Source: Methylotenera sp. (GTDB taxonomy: Bacteria > Pseudomonadota > Gammaproteobacteria > Burkholderiales > Methylophilaceae). Taken from it: a stretch of 10,498 bases of DNA. Positions 5,942-10,498 of this stretch are shown piece by piece; the stretch's first letter is position 1; each line of letters opens with the position of its first letter. The position numbers were made by a program, and so were the translations under genes. The DNA is taken from positions 1 to 10,498 of the forward strand of contig SXVG01000089.1 of NCBI GenBank assembly GCA_005791685.1, read 5' to 3'. The notes below the pieces were generated by a model, which was not told the origin of the DNA, searched no databases, and was given only the letters and a program-made list of their open reading frames with translations.

Positions 5942-6469
5942 TTAGAAATCTGCATCCCAATCAACCAACATGGTTTTATTGGTCAAATCCACTTCCAACA
6001 CCACGTCGGCAATGAACGGTAACAATCGTTCTTGTGGCTTACTTTTAGCTTGGCCGCTGTCCTCTGCCGTTGCCTCCGCTTGCACAACAATCACGTCGTT
6101 GGCACCGGTTTCAAACACGTCCACAATCAAACCAAAATCCACGGCTTGCTTATTTTTAACCCGCAAACCAATCAAATCAGACCAGTAATAGGCGTTGTCT
6201 TCGGCTTCTGGCAATTGCGACCTTGGCACGGCTATTTGCTTGCCCTTGCAAGCCATGGCCGCGTCTCTGTCGTCTATGCCTTTTAATTTTACTACCAGCA
6301 CATCGTTGTGCACTTTGGCCGTTTCAACCAACAATTCACGCCAATCATCACCTTTGCCTAGCCACCAAGTGTCGTAATCAAACAAGCCATCAAAGGCTTC
6401 CGTGTCCGGCACTACTTTTAGCCAACCAAAAACGCCATAAGGCGCAACAATGCGCCCCATGACTACCAT
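5942..6469 (-). CDS. rimM: Ribosome maturation factor RimM
   Basis: RimM binds free 30S subunits and S19 and helps assembly of the 30S head. The protein has about 175 residues. The N-terminal RimM barrel (MGRIVAPYGVFGWLKV, about 4-19) is followed by the PRC-barrel domain, starting near YYWSDLIGLRV and containing ETGANDVIVV and ERLLPFIADVV, and ending VDWDADF. Between the last two blocks lies a charged stretch (AEATAEDSGQAKSKPQ), about eight residues longer than in E. coli. The start is uncertain: ATG 6469 is chosen, TTG 6484 and ATG 6460 are also in frame, and none has a clear Shine-Dalgarno sequence. Poor initiation fits the family, since in E. coli RimM and TrmD are made at far lower levels than S16 and L19 from the same message. 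A long hairpin lies just upstream. Confidence 0.95.
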   Translation of the reverse strand: MVVMGRIVAPYGVFGWLKVVPDTEAFDGLFDYDTWWLGKGDDWRELLVETAKVHNDVLVVKLKGIDDRDAAMACKGKQIAVPRSQLPEAEDNAYYWSDLIGLRVKNKQAVDFGLIVDVFETGANDVIVVQAEATAEDSGQAKSKPQERLLPFIADVVLEVDLTNKTMLVDWDADF

Positions 6470-6494
6470 ATTAGTATGGGCCAAGATGTTTAAG

Positions 6495-6532
6495 CTGAAG
6501 CTCGTGCGATGCCATCATCGCTCAAGCTTGAG
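6495..6532 (-). other. Intercistronic hairpin between rpsP and rimM
   Basis: A perfect core stem GCGATG (6506-6511) / CATCGC (6516-6521) with a 4-base loop is extended outward by AAGCT (6498-6502) / AGCTT (6525-6529) and CT/AG at the ends, with a few mismatches between. It fills most of the gap between the rpsP stop and the rimM start. No T-run follows on the minus strand, so it is unlikely to be a simple terminator. Confidence 0.6.
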
Positions 6533-6535
6533 AAA

Positions 6536-7027
6536 TTAAGCTTCTTCAGCAGGCGCTTCAACCACTTCAGCCTCGGCTTCAGCAGGTGCTGCTTCAACTG
6601 ACGCCGCCGCTTCGGCTTCGGCCGCTTTAGCTGCCGCAGCAGCTTCAGCCGCTTGCGCATCTAATTCAGCTTTAGCTGCATCGGCTGCCGCTTTTACTTT
6701 GGCCGCTTCGGCCGCAGCAATTTTAGCTTTAGCAGCGTCGGCTTTAGCCGCGTCTTTAGCTTTAGCCGCGATTGCGTGCTCAGGACCTTTAGCATGAAAC
6801 TTAACCAAACGCGCCACTGTTTCTGACAGTTGTGCGCCTTGGCTTTGCCAATGCGTTACACGCTCTTGATCTACGCGTAGCGATTCAGCACCGGCTTTGG
6901 CCGATGGATTGTAAAATCCAACACGCTCAATAAAGCGGCCATCACGACGATTGCGTGAATCAGCAACGACTAAGTTGTAGAAAGGAGTTTTTTTCGCGCC
7001 ACCACGAGCTAAACGAATAATAACCAT
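6536..7027 (-). CDS. rpsP: 30S ribosomal protein S16 with long alanine-rich C-terminal tail
   Basis: S16 binds 16S rRNA in the 30S body and is needed for assembly. Residues 1 to about 85 are an ordinary S16: MVIIRLARGGAKKTPFYNLV, then ADSRNRRDGRFIERVGFYNP, then the VTHWQSQGAQLSETV block. The whole protein has 163 residues, while E. coli S16 has 82. The extra 78 residues are almost all Ala with Lys, Glu and Asp, first lysine-rich (about 86-120) and then strongly acidic (about 121-163), probably helical or disordered. The frame is clean and ends in a normal TAA, so this is not an obvious frameshift. ATG 7027 is preceded by AAAGAGAAC. It is the first gene of the rpsP-rimM-trmD-rplS operon, with its own promoter at 7074-7103. 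Confidence 0.96.
   Translation of the reverse strand: MVIIRLARGGAKKTPFYNLVVADSRNRRDGRFIERVGFYNPSAKAGAESLRVDQERVTHWQSQGAQLSETVARLVKFHAKGPEHAIAAKAKDAAKADAAKAKIAAAEAAKVKAAADAAKAELDAQAAEAAAAAKAAEAEAAASVEAAPAEAEAEVVEAPAEEA
6539..6772 (-). other. Low-complexity region encoding the S16 tail
   Basis: This stretch encodes residues 86-163 of S16. It consists of repeated alanine codons mixed with lysine, aspartate and glutamate codons, without an exact repeat unit. Roughly eight lysines fall in the first 35 residues, and about eleven acidic residues with a single lysine in the remainder. Confidence 0.85.
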
Positions 7028-7073
7028 AATCTTTGTTCTCTTTGTTGAAAAAATTTATCGCAGAAAGGCGCGG

Positions 7074-7103
7074 ATTTTACGCTATGAATTGGGGGTTTGA
7101 CAA
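7074..7103 (-). promoter_or_regulatory. Sigma-70 promoter of the rpsP operon
   Basis: Read on the minus strand: -35 TTGTCA (7103-7098, 5/6), an 18-base spacer, and -10 TAAAAT (7079-7074, 5/6). The discriminator CCGCGCC is very GC-rich, as expected for a promoter under stringent control. The predicted start gives a leader of about 40 bases before rpsP. It lies 42 bases after the queC stop codon, so the ribosomal genes need not rely on upstream transcription. Confidence 0.75.
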
Positions 7104-7144
7104 GCGCTTTATGTATTTAGTCATGCGATTGCGCTCAAATGCGG

Positions 7145-7849
7145 CTAAACAGCCCTGTCCGCCTTGTTTTTGTAGCGGGTTGGGTCGCTTAAACCGGCCG
7201 CCCTAAAGCCTTCGCGGCGCAAGCGGCAAGAGTCGCATACGCCACAAGCTTCGCCTTGATTATCGGCTTGATAACACGACACCGTCATGGCGTAATCCAC
7301 GCCCAATTGGCTACCCAATTGGATGATTTGCGCTTTGCTCATGTCTATCAGCGGCGCATGTATGGTAATGGTTTGCCCTTCCACGGCGCTTTTGGTGGCC
7401 AGATTGGCCATGGCTTGAAAGGCTTTAACGTATTCCCCGCGGCAATCTGGGTAGCCTGAATAATCCAGCGCATTCACCCCTATGAAAATATCTTGCGCTT
7501 GCAAGACCTCGGCCCAGGCCAAAGCCAAAGACAGCATGATGGTGTTGCGCGCTGGCACGTAGGTGATGGGGATGCCGGCCGTTTCATGTTCAGGCACGGC
7601 GATGGCCGCATCGGTCAGGGCCGAACCGCCGAATAAAGACAAATCCAGCTGGGCGGTTTTGTGGGCGGCGGCACCTAGGCTACGTGCGACGTTATTAGCG
7701 GCCTGCAATTCGGCGATGTGGCGTTGGTGGTAATCCAAGCTTAGGCAATAGCAAGCAAAGCCTTGCGCTTTGGCGATGGCCAAGCAGGTGGCGGAATCTA
7801 AGCCGCCGGATAATAAGACCACGGCATTTTTTTTGCGCTTATTTTGCAT
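7145..7849 (-). CDS. queC: 7-cyano-7-deazaguanine synthase QueC
   Basis: QueC converts 7-carboxy-7-deazaguanine to preQ0 with ATP and ammonia, a step of queuosine synthesis. The protein has 234 residues, the usual length. The N-terminal PP-loop SGGLDS (residues 14-19) binds ATP. PARNTIML and GVNALDYSGYPDCR follow as in the family. Near the C-terminus C192, C202, C205 and C208 form the zinc site (SCYQADNQGEACGVCDSC). ATG 7849 is clear. It follows queE by 32 bases in the same direction, so the two consecutive pathway steps (QueE product to QueC substrate) are encoded together. No queD or queF is in the window. There is no convincing terminator between its TAG stop and the rpsP promoter. Confidence 0.96.
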   Translation of the reverse strand: MQNKRKKNAVVLLSGGLDSATCLAIAKAQGFACYCLSLDYHQRHIAELQAANNVARSLGAAAHKTAQLDLSLFGGSALTDAAIAVPEHETAGIPITYVPARNTIMLSLALAWAEVLQAQDIFIGVNALDYSGYPDCRGEYVKAFQAMANLATKSAVEGQTITIHAPLIDMSKAQIIQLGSQLGVDYAMTVSCYQADNQGEACGVCDSCRLRREGFRAAGLSDPTRYKNKADRAV

Positions 7850-7881
7850 GGCGTGTTGTTGCCTGCTTGGATTTTGTCATC

Positions 7882-8520
7882 TTAGACACCTGGTTTTTCG
7901 CCCCACAGTATTTTATGCAATTGCACTTGCATGCGCACCGGTAATTTATCGGCCAGCACCCAGGCGGCCAGATCGCTAGGCTGCACTTGGCTAAACACCG
8001 GTGAGAAAATCACTGGGCAGATTTCGTTTAGCTTATGCTCGGCCAGTTGCTGTTTAGACCAATCGTAATCGGCACGATCACACAGTACAAATTTCACCTC
8101 GTCGGTTTTTTTCAGCAGGGGCAAATTGCTCCAAAGGTTTTTTGCCAATTCGCCCGAGCCCGGCGTTTTGATGTCCAATATCACCGACACCCTAGGATCG
8201 ACCGCGCTGATGTCCATGGCGCCACCGGTTTCCAGCGATACGCTGTAGCCGGCATCGCACAGTGCGGTGAGTAAAACGTGGCAGTCTTTTTGCGCCAGCG
8301 GCTCGCCGCCGGTGACCGTTACATACGGCGCGCCCAGCTCGGCGACCTTGCTTAATATTTCGTCTATGCCCATGTTGCTGCCGCCACTAAACGCATAAGC
8401 GGTGTCGCAATAAACACAGCGCATGGGGCAACCGGTCAGGCGGACAAAGGTCGTGGGCAGGCCTATGCGCGACGACTCGCCTTGTATGGAATGAAATATC
8501 TCGTGAATTTTTAGTTTCAT
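7882..8520 (-). CDS. queE: 7-carboxy-7-deazaguanine synthase QueE (radical SAM)
   Basis: QueE is a radical S-adenosylmethionine enzyme that contracts the ring of 6-carboxytetrahydropterin (the QueD product) to 7-carboxy-7-deazaguanine. From ATG 8520 it has 212 residues. IHEIFHSIQGESSRIG opens the protein. The iron-sulfur cysteines are C31, C35 and C38 (GCPMRCVYCDTAYAF, a CxxxCxxC pattern). TVTGGEPLAQ is the GGEP SAM-binding motif. LETGG and LDIKTPGSGE follow, and the C-terminus QVQLHKILWG is typical of the family. A TTG at 8529 is also in frame but directly abuts the ampG stop and adds only three residues; MKLKIHEIF is the more usual start. It lies nine bases after ampG and upstream of queC. 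Confidence 0.95.
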   Translation of the reverse strand: MKLKIHEIFHSIQGESSRIGLPTTFVRLTGCPMRCVYCDTAYAFSGGSNMGIDEILSKVAELGAPYVTVTGGEPLAQKDCHVLLTALCDAGYSVSLETGGAMDISAVDPRVSVILDIKTPGSGELAKNLWSNLPLLKKTDEVKFVLCDRADYDWSKQQLAEHKLNEICPVIFSPVFSQVQPSDLAAWVLADKLPVRMQVQLHKILWGEKPGV

Positions 8521-8529
8521 GATGGGCAA

Positions 8530-9804
8530 TCAGTGCATGGGTTTGGCTGCAGCATGCCAGGGCGCTACTTTAATCAATATCAGCATGCCGGGTATGGCCA
8601 GCAAAAAGCATAAAATAAAAAATTGAAACCAGCCTAAATTTTCCACCATATAACCGGTGGCGGCATTGGCAAAGGTGCGTGGCACGGCGGCAAGACTGGT
8701 AAATAAAGCAAACTGCGTGGCCGTGTACAGCGGGTGGGTGGTTTGCGCGATGTAGGCGACAAAAGCCGCCGTGCCTAAGCCCACGCCAAACGCTTCCACC
8801 CCTATCACCACACCCAACCACAACAAACTGTGACCTGCTGTGGCCAGCCAAGCAAAACCTAAAATAGCCAGCATTTGCACGGCGCCAAATAGCCATAGGG
8901 CGCGGTTGATGCCTAATTTTAACATCCATACGCCGCCCAATAAGCCGCCTATGACGCTGGGCCATAAGCCGGCATTTTTGGCCACCAGGCCTATCTCGGT
9001 TTTACTAAAACCCATGTCTAAATAAAACGGCGTGGCCAAAGCGGTGGCCATGCTGTCGCCCAGTTTGTATAGGAAAATAAACGCTAAAATAAGCAGTGCC
9101 GATTTTAGTCCATTGCGCCCGATAAATTCTTTAAAAGGCTCGACCACGGCGGCGCGCAAAGTCTTGGGCGAGGCGGATTTTAACAGTGGCTCCTTAACAA
9201 ACACCGTCATTAAAATGCCTGGCAGCATAAACAGCGCGGTGATCATAAACACGCTGCTCCAAGCCATGTGGTCAGCCAAAATCAGCGATAAAGAGCCGGG
9301 CACGAGGCCAGCAATTTTGTAGGCATTGACGTGCACGGCATTGCCCAAGCCCAATTCGTTGTCTATCAACAATTCGCGGCGGTAAGCGTCCAGCACCACG
9401 TCTTGGCTGGCGCTAAAAAACGCCACGGCGGTGGCCAAATAGGCGATGCTCCATATGTCTAAATTCGGGTTAAACAGGGCAATAAGCGGAATGGACAGCA
9501 GCAGCAATACTTGCGTGATCAACAACCAGCCGCGCCGGCGTCCCATGGAAAAACCCGCCAGTTTAGGGATGTAACGGTCAAACAGCGGCGCCCACAAAAA
9601 TTTCCAAGTGAACGGCAGGTTGATTAAAGCGAACAAGCCTATCGCCTTGAGATTCACGCCCTCGCTACGCAGCCAGGCCGGCAAAAGGCTGATTAAGATA
9701 TACAGTGGCAAGCCGGAGCTAAAGCCGGTAAAGATGCAAATCAGCATTTTTTTGCTGATTAGCGACGACCAAATCGAGTGGGTTTGAGGTGAGGCCAAAG
9801 ACAC
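8530..9804 (-). CDS. ampG: AmpG-family muropeptide MFS transporter (GTG start)
   Basis: AmpG imports GlcNAc-anhydroMurNAc and its peptides from the periplasm for cell-wall recycling; in bacteria with inducible AmpC the pathway also affects beta-lactam response. The 424-residue protein is very hydrophobic with about 12 membrane segments, shorter than E. coli AmpG (491, 14 segments). Family features include FTGFSSGLPLYI in the first helix, WKFLWAPLFDRY, the basic GRRRGWLL loop between early helices, SASQDVVLDAYR and LYKLGDSMATAL. The GTG start immediately follows the metW TAA with no gap and gives an N-terminal leader similar in length to E. coli; the next candidate, ATG at residue 20, would cut into the first helix. 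Position after metX-metW is a common betaproteobacterial arrangement. The substrate is inferred from family. Confidence 0.9.
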   Translation of the reverse strand: MSLASPQTHSIWSSLISKKMLICIFTGFSSGLPLYILISLLPAWLRSEGVNLKAIGLFALINLPFTWKFLWAPLFDRYIPKLAGFSMGRRRGWLLITQVLLLLSIPLIALFNPNLDIWSIAYLATAVAFFSASQDVVLDAYRRELLIDNELGLGNAVHVNAYKIAGLVPGSLSLILADHMAWSSVFMITALFMLPGILMTVFVKEPLLKSASPKTLRAAVVEPFKEFIGRNGLKSALLILAFIFLYKLGDSMATALATPFYLDMGFSKTEIGLVAKNAGLWPSVIGGLLGGVWMLKLGINRALWLFGAVQMLAILGFAWLATAGHSLLWLGVVIGVEAFGVGLGTAAFVAYIAQTTHPLYTATQFALFTSLAAVPRTFANAATGYMVENLGWFQFFILCFLLAIPGMLILIKVAPWHAAAKPMH

Positions 9805-10434
9805 TTAAGCAGCTTTTAAGCGGTACATGGCCAAATTGCCCAATAAATTGGGCATAAAGTGCACGGTTTGGCTGTTGGTCATGACGCAACGTTCCAATAT
9901 GCTAATTTTGTGATTTTTACAAAATTCTTCAAAATCGTTGATCGTGCAAAGGTGCACATTGGGCGTGTCATACCATTGGTAAGGTAAGGTTTTTGACACC
10001 GGCATGCAGCCTTTGCTGATTTGCAAGCGGTTACGCCAATAGCCAAAATTGGGAAAGGTAACAATGATTTCTCGGCCCACGCGCAGCATTTCTTGCACAA
10101 TTTCTTCGGTATTGTGCATGGCTTGTAAGGTCTGCGACAGAATAACCGTGTCAAACGATTGGTCTTCAAAGCCCGACAAACCGTCTTCTAAGTCCATTTG
10201 TATGACGTTGCTACCGTTTTCCATGCAGGCCAACCAATTGCCATCGTCTTTTTCCACACCGTAGCCTTGCACCTCTAAGCTTAGGCGTAAAAATTGCAGC
10301 AACTCGCCATCGCCACAACCTAAATCCAGCACCTTGGAGCCAAAACCTACCCAACTCGAGATGATGGCAAAATCTTGGCGAAATTGCGCGACTGAATTTG
10401 TAGTATTTACATTATTTTCTGCGATTTCACTCAT
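9805..10434 (-). CDS. metW: Methionine biosynthesis protein MetW
   Basis: MetW is a class I methyltransferase-fold protein that is encoded with MetX and is needed together with it for methionine synthesis in several proteobacteria. It has 209 residues. SAM-binding motif I is VLDLGCGDGELL (residues 35-46), followed by YGVEKD, the acidic end of the second strand, and QSFDTVILSQTLQAMHN. The motif FPNFGYWRNRLQ and the downstream LPYQWYDTPNVH are characteristic of MetW and absent from generic methyltransferases. ATG 10434 has an AGG ribosome site about nine bases upstream and lies two bases after the stop of metX, so coupling is likely. The ampG GTG follows its stop directly. Confidence 0.95.
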   Translation of the reverse strand: MSEIAENNVNTTNSVAQFRQDFAIISSWVGFGSKVLDLGCGDGELLQFLRLSLEVQGYGVEKDDGNWLACMENGSNVIQMDLEDGLSGFEDQSFDTVILSQTLQAMHNTEEIVQEMLRVGREIIVTFPNFGYWRNRLQISKGCMPVSKTLPYQWYDTPNVHLCTINDFEEFCKNHKISILERCVMTNSQTVHFMPNLLGNLAMYRLKAA

Positions 10435-10436
10435 GC

Positions 10437-10498
10437 TTATACCTGCACATTATTCAAGTAGCTGCGCAATATCTGGTGATAATGCGCGTCCGGCATCA
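10437..10498 (-). CDS. metX: Homoserine O-acyltransferase MetX, last 19 codons (runs off the window)
   Basis: The end of an open frame, cut by the right edge, reads MPDAHYHQILRSYLNNVQV and then TAA at 10439-10437. A C-terminus with a tyrosine- and histidine-containing helix ending in a short Tyr-Leu-Asn-Asn segment fits MetX, the alpha/beta-hydrolase enzyme that acylates homoserine in methionine synthesis. The call rests largely on position, directly upstream of metW with a 2-base gap, because only 19 residues are visible. Confidence 0.7.
   Translation of the reverse strand, partial: MPDAHYHQILRSYLNNVQV

Noticed and set aside
6539..6772. Repetitive look suggesting a tandem repeat array or CRISPR
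   Set aside because: There is no constant repeat unit or spacer; the pattern comes from alanine-rich coding in the S16 tail.
9032..9322. Open frame of 96 codons on the plus strand opposite ampG
   Set aside because: The product matches no family I recognise and it is fully covered by ampG, whose hydrophobic codons commonly leave the opposite strand open.

Overview
The window is a housekeeping stretch of a proteobacterial chromosome, most likely from a betaproteobacterium of the Nitrosomonadales/Methylophilaceae kind. Three things point there: the beta-type S21 sequence (it starts with RVKENEPF and ends in LPAKLF), the gene order metX-metW-ampG, and the macromolecular-synthesis order rpsU-yqeY-dnaG. 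The genus is an inference and was not searched. Base composition is moderate and even. I see no mobile element, CRISPR array, tRNA or rRNA gene, or sign of transferred DNA. Coding density is very high; the longest gene-free stretch is the 227-base divergent promoter region at 928-1154.

Layout from left to right. (1) 1-927, minus strand: rpsU, then a GatB/YqeY-domain gene with a TTG start, a clear intrinsic terminator, and the first 61 codons of dnaG. (2) 1155-2201, plus strand: tsaD, divergent from rpsU. (3) plsY (minus) ends exactly where tsaD ends and is divergent from folB (plus). folB in turn ends exactly where xerD (minus) ends. (4) 3265-4660, minus strand: ogt and xerD, overlapping by 14 bases. 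(5) 4699-4733: a strong intrinsic terminator closing the long minus-strand run to its right. (6) 4752-10498, minus strand: in transcription order metX (only its last 19 codons), metW, ampG, queE, queC, then rpsP-rimM-trmD-rplS. The ribosomal part has its own good sigma-70 promoter just after queC.

How the genes work together. Most serve translation: ribosomal proteins S21, S16 and L19, the 30S maturation factor RimM, and enzymes that modify the tRNA anticodon loop (TsaD for t6A37, TrmD for m1G37, QueE and QueC for the queuosine precursor preQ0). The rest are core functions: primase, phospholipid synthesis (PlsY), folate synthesis (FolB), chromosome dimer resolution (XerD), DNA alkylation repair (Ogt), methionine synthesis (MetX/MetW) and muropeptide recycling (AmpG).

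I found no new system. The points most worth a second look are the roughly 78-residue alanine-rich charged tail on S16, the hairpins on both sides of the rimM-trmD pair in the S16/L19 operon, the terminator just ahead of dnaG, and the two convergent gene pairs whose stop codons abut with no gap.
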